A stretch of DNA of 64,000 nucleotides from Chryseolinea lacunae (lineage in GTDB: Bacteria > Bacteroidota > Bacteroidia > Cytophagales > Cyclobacteriaceae), in contig NZ_JAERRB010000017.1 in the NCBI RefSeq assembly GCF_016735595.1, forward strand, positions 98,601-162,600, written 5' to 3'. Below, piece by piece: positions 8,551 through 19,100 of this stretch; the stretch's first letter is position 1; each line of letters begins with the position of its first letter. A model generated the notes under the pieces. It was not told where the DNA came from. It made no database searches and worked only from the letters and a program-made list of their open reading frames with translations. The position numbers were made by a program, and so were the translations under genes.

Positions 8551-10227
8551 TCATTTATACATTGGATCATTGCCCCTGTAACGAAGCTCCTTGAATGACG
8601 CACGGTTTGCAGTCTCTTTCCCCGACGAAGTGACATACAAACCAAAAACACATCCAATAAACCCTCCGGCAACGCGCGTACTCAGGAATGTAGCATCAAG
8701 GTTATCTTTCAACAGCGTCCATTGGTTCGGCTTTAATCCAAAATAAAAATCATAGTGATCACCACGGGAATCGATGCGAAAGAAAACCTTTTCACTGTCA
8801 CCCGGCAACGGAACCTGCGTTAGCAAATCCATCGTATCCACTTCGGGATTACTTTTGAACAGTTGCAACACTGGCTTTCCCCGATCGGCCGACTTACATA
8901 GGTAATAGAAATGCTTTTCGTCCTGAAAAATCATAAGCCCCGCTTTCTCGTTATCGGCCTTCGTAGAAAAGCTAACGTCCGTCTCTGTCCGGCAGAATAG
9001 ATGTTGCTGGCGTTTTCCAATGAACGTGGGATGGCCAAGTCCCATAACTGTTTCCGGCGCAAGTTTCAGCGTAAGACCGATCGTCTTGTCAAGGCTGAAT
9101 CGGCTACTGTCGCATGTTCGCAAAAACAAAAGGGCCGGGTCAAGCGTCTTTTCAAAAGTTATGGCGTACTCAAAATTTCCACTCTGCGGGCGGGCATCTT
9201 TTTGCTTAACCTCTTTATAGTTCACTGGAAATTTGTACGGAATTTCTGTGCCTCCCAGGTCAACAACGGGCCATTCATCTTTCCACGACACCGGCGCCAG
9301 AAACGTTTCTCTTCCTGTGTTGTAGTAATCGCCAGCATACGGCCTAACGGCCAAAAAGATAACATACGTTTTGCCGTCTGGTCCTTCAACAAATTGCGCA
9401 TGACCCGCCGAAGTGACCGGATCTTTGCGGTCGCCTGGCAAATCACGCTGCGTGAGTATGGGGTTATGCTCGTAAGGAACGAAAGCTCCCCAGATCGACT
9501 TGCTTCTGAAAACAACTTCTGAATGATTTACAGACGTTCCGCCTTCCGCTGCATACAAATAATACCAACCGTTCCGCTTTATGAAATGCGGTCCTTCTAT
9601 CCATACAGGTTTTTTGCTGAGGTCCACGCCACCATTAACGAGCGTCTTCTCCTCTCCCGTCACCTTAAGATTGTTGTAGTCGAATTCGTACATCCTGATG
9701 GTGCGATGCCCCGGATAAAGAGGCTTGTTTTCGGGCGCGTCGCTATTGTAAATAATGTAGGCCTTGTCTCCGTCGAAGTATAGCGATGGATCTATGCCAC
9801 GTACTTCCGGCAAAAAAACGGGATCGCTCCAAGGACCTGCTGCACTTTTTGCCGTAACAACAAAGTTTCCACCTTTGTCAATAAGGGTGCACGTAACGTA
9901 GAACGTTCCGTTGTGATACGCTATAGCGGGTGCAAATAACCCGCGCGTCATCCGGTGGCCCATGAAATTCATTTGCGACGGCCGGCTAATCACATTTCCG
10001 ATCTGCTTCCAGTTCTTAAGGTCTTTGCTGTGAAAAACGGGAATGCCGGGAAAATAGGCGAAGGTTGAATTTATCAGATAATAATCAGGACCTACTTTCA
10101 ACACACTGGGATCTGGATAAAAGCCCGCCAGCACCGGATTGATTACAGTGGTCGATTGTGCAAGCGCACCCTCTGCACACAGCCCCATCATTAGAAAGGC
10201 TGTCATTAAAATTCTCAACATCTTCAT
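8551..10227 (-). CDS. GH43-family beta-xylosidase/arabinofuranosidase-like enzyme
   Basis: The 558-residue product starts at the ATG at 10227, which directly precedes a signal peptide (LMTAFLMMGLCAEGALAQ). The GH43 propeller covers about residues 25-330 with all three acids: Asp in FYPDPSVLKVG, Asp in RGIDPSLYFDG and Glu in WIEGPHF. A C-terminal concanavalin-like sandwich follows (about 350-555), as in XynB-type enzymes. The role is to release xylose or arabinose from short side chains or oligosaccharides in the periplasm or outside. It differs enough from the neighbouring GH43 to suggest complementary specificity. Confidence 0.9.
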   Translation of the reverse strand: MKMLRILMTAFLMMGLCAEGALAQSTTVINPVLAGFYPDPSVLKVGPDYYLINSTFAYFPGIPVFHSKDLKNWKQIGNVISRPSQMNFMGHRMTRGLFAPAIAYHNGTFYVTCTLIDKGGNFVVTAKSAAGPWSDPVFLPEVRGIDPSLYFDGDKAYIIYNSDAPENKPLYPGHRTIRMYEFDYNNLKVTGEEKTLVNGGVDLSKKPVWIEGPHFIKRNGWYYLYAAEGGTSVNHSEVVFRSKSIWGAFVPYEHNPILTQRDLPGDRKDPVTSAGHAQFVEGPDGKTYVIFLAVRPYAGDYYNTGRETFLAPVSWKDEWPVVDLGGTEIPYKFPVNYKEVKQKDARPQSGNFEYAITFEKTLDPALLFLRTCDSSRFSLDKTIGLTLKLAPETVMGLGHPTFIGKRQQHLFCRTETDVSFSTKADNEKAGLMIFQDEKHFYYLCKSADRGKPVLQLFKSNPEVDTMDLLTQVPLPGDSEKVFFRIDSRGDHYDFYFGLKPNQWTLLKDNLDATFLSTRVAGGFIGCVFGLYVTSSGKETANRASFKELRYRGNDPMYK

Positions 10228-10242
10228 GGGTTCGTTTCTCAA

Positions 10243-10561
10243 GGTTATCTTCTATGTATCGTAAATTATTTTTTTAAGTTATCCCGGTCTTTAAAGATCA
10301 GGCCCGCAAACTGATTTTGAGAACAGTGCCAGGCTATTTAATAGTGTGTAGTGTGACCGTCTGTTTGGTCCACGTGGTCCCTGAATGTAAAACATTCCAT
10401 CGCGATCTTCGCTATCCTGAAACTGCAAATGCGAATATCCACCATTTCGGGCTAGCTCCGGACGGTAATCCTTTTTTTTTCCGCGTTCCAAAAATCACAA
10501 GTCATTCTGACTACTGCTGCCTTTGATAAGGTTAGTACACTCAACAATGACCCATGCATCA
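10243..10561. other. intergenic region, no convincing gene
   Basis: About 320 bases lie between the GH43 gene and the susD terminator. One minus-strand ORF (10291-10491) has some protein-like character (NGGYSHLQFQDS) but no start context or family match, so it could be a gene remnant. Confidence 0.4.
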
Positions 10562-10600
10562 AAAAAGGGCAAGGGTTACTCAGATATCCGAGCAACCCCA
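10562..10600 (-). terminator. Rho-independent terminator after susD
   Basis: On the minus strand a hairpin with GGGTT-CTC / GAG-AACCC arms and a GATATC core is followed by TTGCCC and six T. It lies about 50 bases after the SusD stop, so the SusC/SusD transcript can end here while the GH43 genes would need read-through or their own promoter. Confidence 0.75.
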
Positions 10601-10650
10601 CCCTAACTGACACTTAACCCTATACGAAAAGTGTATCCTTTGGCATTCCC

Positions 10651-12612
10651 TTAGCCATTTGTTCGATACCCCGGATTCTGATAGGCATCCTTTTCATCGG
10701 GGGTCATATTCATATTGTCAAGCTGGCCTTGAGGGATCGGCCGCAGGTAATGAAAATCTTCAATAGACCTTGTCACGGTCGACTTTGTATGATCACCAAC
10801 CGTGGGCCCACATATCGTATAGGTAGCGGCGATCTCCTGCCACGTCTGCGTGCGCACCAGGTCGTACCAGCGGTAACCTTCGCCATAATATTCACGCGAA
10901 CGCTCTGCCAGAATATAATTGATGTCGATCGTGACCGGCGTCGCGGCAATCATGGCTGCACTGTTGTCTTCATTTTTTTCCACATTTCCGTTGTTGTCCC
11001 AACGCCATTTGCCTGCACGGGCACGTATCACATTAATCAGGTCGTAGGCGCTTTTGCCGGCGGTGGTAGCGGCTCCCTTCACCGCGGCTTCGGCAGCAAT
11101 GAAATAAAGCTCGGAGAACTTCGCTATGTTGAACGGGCGTGTATTGGCAGCGTTAGGTTGCCCCAGTCCCGTGCCATTGTCCGTGCGATAGGTGCCCATT
11201 TTCCAAAGCCCCGGATACACCAGCCGGCTTATGCCACTGGGGGCCACAACATAGTCAGCCCTTCCCGGCAACACCCCTGCGCCTACACTGCTCTTATAGA
11301 CCGCGTTGGAGTAATCGACAGCAGTGCCCGGTTCATCATCAAGAAATGACAGAATGGCTTCACCGGGTGCAACTTCCATATTGTTTGCGTTAAACAAAGT
11401 GGGGTTCGTGACGCCGGCCTTGGGCCAGTTTCCGCGATATACGGTGGCAAAGGTGCCGTCGTAGCGCGAATCGTTTGTCTTGTCCGCGAAGGTGTTTGTA
11501 AACACGCCGTGAGGGGGAGCCATGCGCACCCACGGACGTCCCAAGCCTTGTGCCGCTTCACGCTGCACCGAATTCACCGTCTGAGGAGAACTCCAATTTG
11601 TCTTCGAACTTGTAATGGTCGGATAAGACCATGTCAACATCCAAACAGCAAAATTATCCGCATCGCCGCCACCCGCATAAGTCAAGCTCGATCCATTGTA
11701 GAGTTCACTGGTCTGGGTATGATCGGCATACAGTAGCATTTCTTTGTTGCGATCATTTTTCCCCAGGTTAACGTCATAGTACGTGCTCATCAAACCAAAG
11801 GCTCCGGGATCGCCGATGGCTGCTGTTGCAACATCATAGGCTTGCTGGAAATACCATTGTGCATTCTTTCCATCCGGATCAACCCGGTCTGCGGTGGGGA
11901 ATGTGGCAATTCCATTGGGGTTTTCAAGCCACCAGGCATAGGTAAGGTATGCCTTGGCCAGGTAGAGACGCGCAGCGGTTTTCGTAACGGCGCCCGTCAC
12001 ACGACCCACCGCGGGCAAATTATCAACTGCGGTACGCAGGTCGGGGAATATAGCTTTCGTATAAACTTCCGGCACCGTATTGCGGGCCGACGTTCTGGAA
12101 ACGGAAGTATTGAATTTCAATTCTCCCGCACCCAGGTCAAGGGGCACACCACCAAAGGTCTGCACCAGCATAAAGTAATCGAATGCCCGGAAAAATCTTG
12201 CCTCCGAAATCAACGCCTCCGAAATACCAACCTCGCTGGCATTTTCAATGATGCCGTTGGCGGTATTAATGTTCGGAAAGGCATTAAACCATAAATTGCT
12301 GGCGTCACTGTTAGACGGGGTGATCTGCCCCGCACCGGAAAGATCAAAATATTGAAAACCACTCCCTGTGCCACTGGCACCCCAGGTAGCTTCATCCGTG
12401 CCCGTAAGGGTTGAGTTATAAAAATATGCATTGCCGAAAATATAGCGCAGGTGTGCATACATTCCCGTTAGTCCTCCATACACACCTTTTTCAGTCTTAA
12501 AATAATCCGGCGTGTATATGGCCCGTGGCTGCTCGTTCAAGATGTCGGTGCATCCTACCAAAAGAGCCATGATGAGCGCGGCTCTAACAAATATTATAGG
12601 TATACGTTTCAT
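10651..12612 (-). CDS. susD-like: SusD/RagB-family glycan-binding lipoprotein
   Basis: The 653-residue lipoprotein has a lipobox ending at C21 (LLVGC), then the SusD hallmark NEQPRAIYTPDYFKTEKGVY and tetratricopeptide-like helices (for example SEARFFRAFDYFMLVQTFGG). The C-terminal RagB region includes ILAERSREYYGEGYRWYDLV, which is diagnostic. It sits at the outer membrane as the lid over the SusC barrel and captures oligosaccharides. It starts 12 bases after the SusC stop, the normal order and spacing. The bound sugar is inferred from the GH43 neighbours to be a xylan- or arabinan-type glycan. Confidence 0.95.
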   Translation of the reverse strand: MKRIPIIFVRAALIMALLVGCTDILNEQPRAIYTPDYFKTEKGVYGGLTGMYAHLRYIFGNAYFYNSTLTGTDEATWGASGTGSGFQYFDLSGAGQITPSNSDASNLWFNAFPNINTANGIIENASEVGISEALISEARFFRAFDYFMLVQTFGGVPLDLGAGELKFNTSVSRTSARNTVPEVYTKAIFPDLRTAVDNLPAVGRVTGAVTKTAARLYLAKAYLTYAWWLENPNGIATFPTADRVDPDGKNAQWYFQQAYDVATAAIGDPGAFGLMSTYYDVNLGKNDRNKEMLLYADHTQTSELYNGSSLTYAGGGDADNFAVWMLTWSYPTITSSKTNWSSPQTVNSVQREAAQGLGRPWVRMAPPHGVFTNTFADKTNDSRYDGTFATVYRGNWPKAGVTNPTLFNANNMEVAPGEAILSFLDDEPGTAVDYSNAVYKSSVGAGVLPGRADYVVAPSGISRLVYPGLWKMGTYRTDNGTGLGQPNAANTRPFNIAKFSELYFIAAEAAVKGAATTAGKSAYDLINVIRARAGKWRWDNNGNVEKNEDNSAAMIAATPVTIDINYILAERSREYYGEGYRWYDLVRTQTWQEIAATYTICGPTVGDHTKSTVTRSIEDFHYLRPIPQGQLDNMNMTPDEKDAYQNPGYRTNG

Positions 12613-12624
12613 CGATAAGTTTTT

Positions 12625-15600
12625 TTAGAATGTCAAATTGAGGCCCAGTAAGAAGTTGCGGGTTGAAGGCGTGTTGGTACCCACGGTGAGAATGCGCCGT
12701 AAGTTTGCCGACAGTGGCACTGCCGCATTCTCATTTCCGTAGGAGTTGGTTTCAGGATCCATACCGGATTGATCGTGGTATGGAGAGAACATCACAAACG
12801 GATTCTGCGCAGCGAAATACACCCGCAGATTAGAAATGCCGCTTTTGTTCAGCAGTTGCTTGGGAACGTTATAGCCCAGCGTGATGGTCCGTATTTTCAA
12901 ATACGACGCATCAAAATACCCAAGCGTGCTGCCGTATTTGGGATTGTCTCCTCCTACTCCACCCGGTGCTGGAAATTGGGCACCCGTGTTTTCCGGAGTC
13001 CAATAATCCACACGCACGTTGTTTCCCGACCGTGTGTTCAAATTGTTGAGATAACCACCCGATCCATACAGCGTGCTGTTAAGAAGACCTCCGCTTTTGA
13101 ACGTGCCCACAATGCTCAGGTCAATACCCTTGTAGGCAACGCGTGTATTGAAGCCCCCTTGGAAGTTGGGTTGGATGCTCATGATTTGACGATCGTCTGC
13201 ATTGATCGCCCTTACCGGCGAACCGTCGGCGTTGTATTGGCCCGTATACTTTACCTTGATCATCCCTGGCTTGCTTGCACTGCCGGGTTCAAGAACATTC
13301 AGGTAAGGATCACCTTCCTGCCACAAACCGGTTTTCTCATAATCGAAAATTACGTCAATAGGGTGACCAACAAACCACCAGTTCCCTTCGTCACGCATCT
13401 GTCCCGAAGCAAGCGACACCAGTTCGTTGCGATTGGCATAAAGATTAAAACCCAGATCCCATGTCCAGCCATTGAGGTTGTCGAGGATTGTTCCATTGAC
13501 TGTAATTTCAATGCCCTTGTTCTGCGTTTCGCCCATGTTGGCCGTGATGCTGCTAACACCCGAGGTGGCTGGCAAACCAACCGGCAGCAAAACATTCTTG
13601 GTATCCTGCACATAATATTCAACCGTAGCCGACAAGCGATTGTCAAACGCCTTGAAGTCTAATCCATAGTTAAACGTCTTCGAATATTCCCAGCCCAGTG
13701 AAGCGTTGGGCAATTGAGACACAATGAAACCGGTGGAATAAGTCGCGTCGCCAAAGTTATAGGGTCTGGTATTGAGAAGCCCAAGCGTCTGGTAGGGATT
13801 CACCGATTGATTGGAAGTCTGTCCGTAGCCCACTCTCAGTTTGAGGAGATTCAACTGGCTGATGCCCGTCATAAACTTTTCTTTGGAGATGTTCCATCCC
13901 AACGACACCGCAGGATAGGTGTGCCACTTATGATCGGGTGCCAGTCGCGATGAACCATCAGAACGGAATGTGGCACTCAGCATGTAGCGATCATCATACG
14001 AATACATGACACGGCCCATGTAAGACAGCAATCCCCATTGATAGTAGGCCTGGTCGGCGGGGTTAACCGTGATCACGCCGTCTGCTCGCCCCAGGTTGTA
14101 GAACTGGAATTGATCTGCAGGAATATCCCTTGCGGTTACGCGAGACGTGTTGGAGGTTTCTTCCTGTGCCGAATACAACACAACGGCGTTTACTTCATGT
14201 TTGCCAAAACTCCGATCATAGGTCAACAGGTTTTCAACAGCCCAGTTGGTAGTCCGCTGATCGCTGATCACGGCGGTGGAAGGCGTGGTAGGCACTCCGC
14301 TGAATACGCCCTGCCCGGTGTAGTTCCCGTAGTTATTTTGACGCATGCTCAGGCCAAGGTTGAGGCGATATTTTAAACCCTCAATTCCCGGAATGCCAAT
14401 CTCGGTGTAGGCCGTGTTGTAAATACCGTAGGCCCGGGTCTGATCAACATACTTATCGCCAAGACTTTCAAACCGTGCGCGCGAAGGAACCCATTGTGCA
14501 CCGGTGGTAGACTCCTGTATGATCTGCTTCATCGTGCCGTCGGCATTATAGGGATTAGCGATCGGCGATCGGCCCAACGCCATGCCCACAGCGGGCACGT
14601 TGTTACCATTGGTTATCGAGTAGTTAGACGTTGAGTTGATACCAATCCTGATGTATTTGTTTATCTCCTGATCAAGCGAAAAACGCATGGAATAACGAGT
14701 AAAATCCTGCAACGGCACAACCGCCTCGTCACGGAGATAACCCGCCCCGAAATAATACGTACCTTTTTCGGTCCCACCCGAAATGCCGAGGTCATGACTG
14801 GTGACCATCGCATTTTTGTAGATCATGTCTTGCCAGTCGGTGTTGACATCATTCGATTCATCCAAAGTGTTATTGAATTTCTGAGCGCTCGCGGCACGCA
14901 AGGCCGCAAATTCGGGCCCGTTCATCATGGGGTATTTTGCAAACACCGTTTTCACACCATGATAACCGTTATAGGTCACCTGGGCTTTCTGTCCTTTTGT
15001 TCCACGGTTGGTGGTGATCAGCAACACACCGTTTGCTCCGCGCGAGCCATAGATGGCTGTGGCCGAAGCATCCTTGAGGATGTCGATACTCTTTATGCTA
15101 TTGGGATCGATGTCGTTGATAGAACCGGCAAACGGAATTCCATCAAGCACAATCAGCGGATCATTGCTGGCAAGCAGCGATCGCGTGCCCCTGATCCGAA
15201 TCTGCATGGCCGTGCCGGGCCTTGTCGAGGTCTGAGAAATATCCACCCCTACCGCGCGGCCTTGCAATGCCTGCGAAATATTTGGTGCCGGCAGGTCGCG
15301 AAGCGAGTTTCCACTCATCGAAACCACCGAGCCGGTAACGGCCTCCTGCCGCTGTGTTCCATATCCCACAACCACAACCTCGGAAAGCGCCTGGATGTTG
15401 GGGAGTAGCGTCACATCAATAACAGACTTGCCGCCAACAGTCTCTTCTGTCGACGTGTAACCAATAAAGGAGAACACCAAAACAGCATCCTGATCTGGTG
15501 CCTGAATCGTATAACTTCCATCGCCATCACTGGTCGTGCCTGAAGTTGTTCCCTTCAAAATGATATTAACACCCGGAAGGCTGGTGCCCGTTTCATCAAC

Positions 15601-15732
15601 GATGCGACCCCTCACGGTAACCTGCGCATTCGCCGCGACCGCCGCCAGGCTGATTAGCGCCAGCGAAAGGGCAACATGGAGATATCGGGGATATCGCCAG
15701 AAAAACATGAATCGTAGAATTCCTTTTTTCAT
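12625..15732 (-). CDS. susC-like: SusC/RagA-family TonB-linked outer membrane transporter
   Basis: The 1035-residue product has a signal peptide (to about residue 36, AANAQ), a carboxypeptidase-regulatory-like domain (about 38-110; GRIVDETGTSLPGVNIILKG), the SusC linker SEVVVVGYGTQ and a plug (about 120-240; SATAIYGSRGANGVLLITT). A 22-strand barrel ends in LGLNLTF. It imports oligosaccharides through the outer membrane with TonB energy, with SusD as lid. The gene leads the transporter operon and follows a 380-base upstream region next to its presumed regulator. Confidence 0.95.
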   Translation of the reverse strand: MKKGILRFMFFWRYPRYLHVALSLALISLAAVAANAQVTVRGRIVDETGTSLPGVNIILKGTTSGTTSDGDGSYTIQAPDQDAVLVFSFIGYTSTEETVGGKSVIDVTLLPNIQALSEVVVVGYGTQRQEAVTGSVVSMSGNSLRDLPAPNISQALQGRAVGVDISQTSTRPGTAMQIRIRGTRSLLASNDPLIVLDGIPFAGSINDIDPNSIKSIDILKDASATAIYGSRGANGVLLITTNRGTKGQKAQVTYNGYHGVKTVFAKYPMMNGPEFAALRAASAQKFNNTLDESNDVNTDWQDMIYKNAMVTSHDLGISGGTEKGTYYFGAGYLRDEAVVPLQDFTRYSMRFSLDQEINKYIRIGINSTSNYSITNGNNVPAVGMALGRSPIANPYNADGTMKQIIQESTTGAQWVPSRARFESLGDKYVDQTRAYGIYNTAYTEIGIPGIEGLKYRLNLGLSMRQNNYGNYTGQGVFSGVPTTPSTAVISDQRTTNWAVENLLTYDRSFGKHEVNAVVLYSAQEETSNTSRVTARDIPADQFQFYNLGRADGVITVNPADQAYYQWGLLSYMGRVMYSYDDRYMLSATFRSDGSSRLAPDHKWHTYPAVSLGWNISKEKFMTGISQLNLLKLRVGYGQTSNQSVNPYQTLGLLNTRPYNFGDATYSTGFIVSQLPNASLGWEYSKTFNYGLDFKAFDNRLSATVEYYVQDTKNVLLPVGLPATSGVSSITANMGETQNKGIEITVNGTILDNLNGWTWDLGFNLYANRNELVSLASGQMRDEGNWWFVGHPIDVIFDYEKTGLWQEGDPYLNVLEPGSASKPGMIKVKYTGQYNADGSPVRAINADDRQIMSIQPNFQGGFNTRVAYKGIDLSIVGTFKSGGLLNSTLYGSGGYLNNLNTRSGNNVRVDYWTPENTGAQFPAPGGVGGDNPKYGSTLGYFDASYLKIRTITLGYNVPKQLLNKSGISNLRVYFAAQNPFVMFSPYHDQSGMDPETNSYGNENAAVPLSANLRRILTVGTNTPSTRNFLLGLNLTF

Positions 15733-16114
15733 AGGAGTTAGGTTTGAGTTTGTGTAATCGGACCATCAGTCCATCCCTTTGAAAACTTCTCAACACCTTC
15801 GCATTGCTCCGTGCGGGTGCAGACGCTGTTCATCTTCAATCGGATTAGGACCTGCCGTTGCGATGCGTTACTGAACCGGCCGGATCAACGCAAACGGTTG
15901 CACCAATCTCATGTTTTGACCTCTCAAAGGCCTTTCACGAATTAGACTTTCTCTTTTAATTTTAAGTCGTGAGCAAAAAAACCTGCTCAATTAATTGTAA
16001 ATGAGGTTTTATAGACCGCAATCGGATGCGATCCAATTCTTTGTGTTGGAGGGATTTTAGAAAGAAGGTAAAAAGGCAAGCGACGATGAGATTTCTTTCG
16101 GCTTCTAAAAAAAA
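15733..16114 (-). promoter_or_regulatory. control region upstream of susC
   Basis: This 382-base gap lies between the hybrid sensor stop and the susC start. An inverted repeat GAGCA-(8)-TGCTC sits at 15971-15988, and a shorter one (GGAC-ATGGTCC type) lies close to the susC start. No clear TAnnTTTG box was found. By position this is where the hybrid regulator and a promoter for susC should act; the sites themselves are inference. Confidence 0.45.
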
Positions 16115-19100
16115 TCAGCTGGCCAACCCAAGGAATTCGGAGGGAGCCTTGCCATATTCTTCCTTGAAACTGCGGGTAAAATAAGAGGCGGAATTGAACC
16201 CGGTTTGGTATGCTATTTCAGACAACGTGTATTGTTTGGTCTCCATCAACTTCAGGGCTTGTTTAAGCCTTACCATTCGGATAAACTCAACAGCCGTTTT
16301 GCCGGTAAGTGCCTTTATCTTGCGATACACCTGAACCCGGCTTAAATTGAATAGTGTCGCAATGGAGTCAACCCCAAGCTGACCATCCTGGATGTGCTCA
16401 ATAATATAGTCCACAGCGCGTTGAAGAAACGCCTGATCAAGATCATTGGTCGCCATTTTTGCCGGAAGCAGGTAAACATCCTGGCTGAAATGTGCATACA
16501 ATTTTTGACGTGATTCAATCAGACTGCGAACATGCGTCAATAACAGCCGCACGCTAAAGGGCTTTGTGATGTAAACATCCGCACCGGTTTCTATGCCGGC
16601 AATCTGGTCCTCCACGGTAGCTTTCGCCGTAAGCAAAATAAATGGAATATGACTGGTCTTGATATCACTTTTCACTTCGCGGCACAACTCAATGCCGGTT
16701 TTCTGCGCCATCAGAATGTCGCTGATAATAAGGTCCGGACTTTTTTCCGTGGCCATGCGCAACCCCTCCTGCCCATGCTCAGCTTGCCACACCGTGAATT
16801 CATGCTTGAGTTCATCTGAAATATATTCTCTCAATTCTTGATTGTCCTCCACAACCAGAATTTCATAACGATCCTTGCCACCGTCCCGAGCGATTGAAAC
16901 ATAAGGGGCTCCCTCTTCAAAAATTCCGGCTTTGGTGTGAAAAATATCACCCGGAGATTCCACCCTGTTTTCGACCGCATAAACATCGGCATCAATGGGA
17001 ATAACAATGATAAACTTCGTCTCTTTGTCCGGTGCGCTGGCAACATGAATGGTGCCTTGGTGCAATTCAATCAGCGCTTTGGTGAGCGACAGCCCAATAC
17101 CCGTGCCGGGGTTGGAGACTTTCGCAGCAGATTTTGCCTGGTAGAACTTGTCAAAGATCCGTGGAATTTCCTCCGGCGAAATTCCCATCCCATTGTCCTC
17201 AACAATCAACTCCAGGCAACGACACGTGCCGTGCGACGTTGTCATCTCTCCTGCATTAATGATAACGTTGATCTGGCCGCCATCGGCAGTAAACTTAAAG
17301 GCGTTGGAAAGAACATTCACCAACATCCTTTCAAGTTTATCCCGATCAAACCAGCCTTTAAGCGACAACAGCTCGGCGCGTATCGAAAAGGTGATATTCC
17401 GCTTATCGGCCACGTCGCTAAATAGCAACGCCACGTTCCTGATAAACTCCACCAACTCGCCATGCTGCGGGTTCAGTTTCAAACTGCCATTTTCAATTTT
17501 ATTAAAATCCATCAGCTCGTTCACAAGACGCATCATTTTGTCAGCATTCTTGTATGCCGTACAAATCCTCTCCTTCACCGTTGCAGACACGTCTTCCCCG
17601 GTAATGAGACTTTCCAGTGGCATGAGAATAAGACTAAGCGGCGTTCTGAATTCGTGCGATATGTTTGTAAAGAACTGCGTCTTCGATTCGCTAAGGTCGT
17701 GCTCCTTTTCGCGCGCCAGTCGTTCCAGCACCAACTGATTTTTCATGTTCACGCGCTCGATTCTGACTTTGGCCACAAAAAAAATCAAACACGCAAGGCA
17801 AATCATATACAAACAAACAGCCCACCAGGTTTTCCACAACGCCTGGTGAATCGTGATTCTCAGTTGCGTAGGGGCCTCGTTCCACAAGCCATCTCCATGA
17901 GATGCTTTTACCAAAAACACATAGTCACCGGGATCGATGTTGGTATAGGTGGCGCTGTGATTTGTGCCCACAAAATTCCAGTCCTCATCAAATCCATCCA
18001 GTTTGTAAGCGTAACGCTGCCGCGAAGATGGACCAAATTGAATGGCTACGAAGTCGATACTAAACGAACGTTGATCATAAGATAATGCTATCGATGAAGT
18101 AAGGCTGACATGTTTTTTCAACGGCGATCCCTTCGTTCCAATGCCTGCCGATTGGTTGTTTATTTTCAGGTCAGACAGATATACCTTCGGCTTGCCCGGG
18201 TCACTCCGAACACTGTCGGGATAGAATGCATTAAATCCATTGTTACTTCCAAAAAACACCTTGCCCGAGCTGCTCCGCAAACATGCATTGGGATAAAAAT
18301 CATTTGATGCCAACCCCTCTTTCCGCGAATAGTTAACAATCGTATGGGTCTGCTGATCTAACATCGACAACCCCATATTTCCACTGAGCCAGAGATTTCC
18401 CGACGCATCCGAGGTTATGGCCCGGATGGTGTTGCTCGGCAATCCCTCCTTTTTCCGAAAGCTTTTAAACGCCACCGCACCCCTTGCTTTCACATTCAGT
18501 CCGTTATCTGTGGTGCCAACCCACAAATTCTTCTTCCGGTCTTCATACAGCGTCTGTATGCCACTGCTGCTAATACTGCCCGGGGCATCGTTCTGAATAA
18601 ACCAGCGATAAGCATAACCCCGATCGCTCTTTTTTTCCAGTGCATACAAACCGTACATCGTGCCAACCCACAACACTCCGTCCGCGTCTTCAAGCACATC
18701 GCTCACATAGGATGTCCTGGTGATGTAGTTTGGCTTGCCTTGCTCACAGAGCACCACAAAGCGCTGTGTCTTTTCATCGAAATAGAATAGGCCGCTCCCC
18801 GACGACCCTGCCCATAGTGTTCCGCTCTTGTCTTCATACAAACAGCTGGTCTTATCATCACCAAAACCTTGCGACCGCATCGCGTAGTTCCTAAGCTCCA
18901 ACGTTTCAATGTTTAGTTTATACACGCCGTAACCACCGGTGCCAACCCAGAGGTTTCCATGCCGGTCGCAAATCAGTGCCGTCACAAATTTATTCGCCAG
19001 TTTTTCATTGAGCGATGCGCAGTCCTGAAGCGCATGGGTCTTGGCGTCTATCTTGCCCAGACCCAACCCATCAAAGGCAACCCATACGTTTCCGTTGAGA

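Noticed and set aside
10291..10491. 66-aa minus-strand ORF between GH43 and susD
   Set aside because: It lies across the gap with no start site; the protein-like patch is short and could be chance or a remnant.
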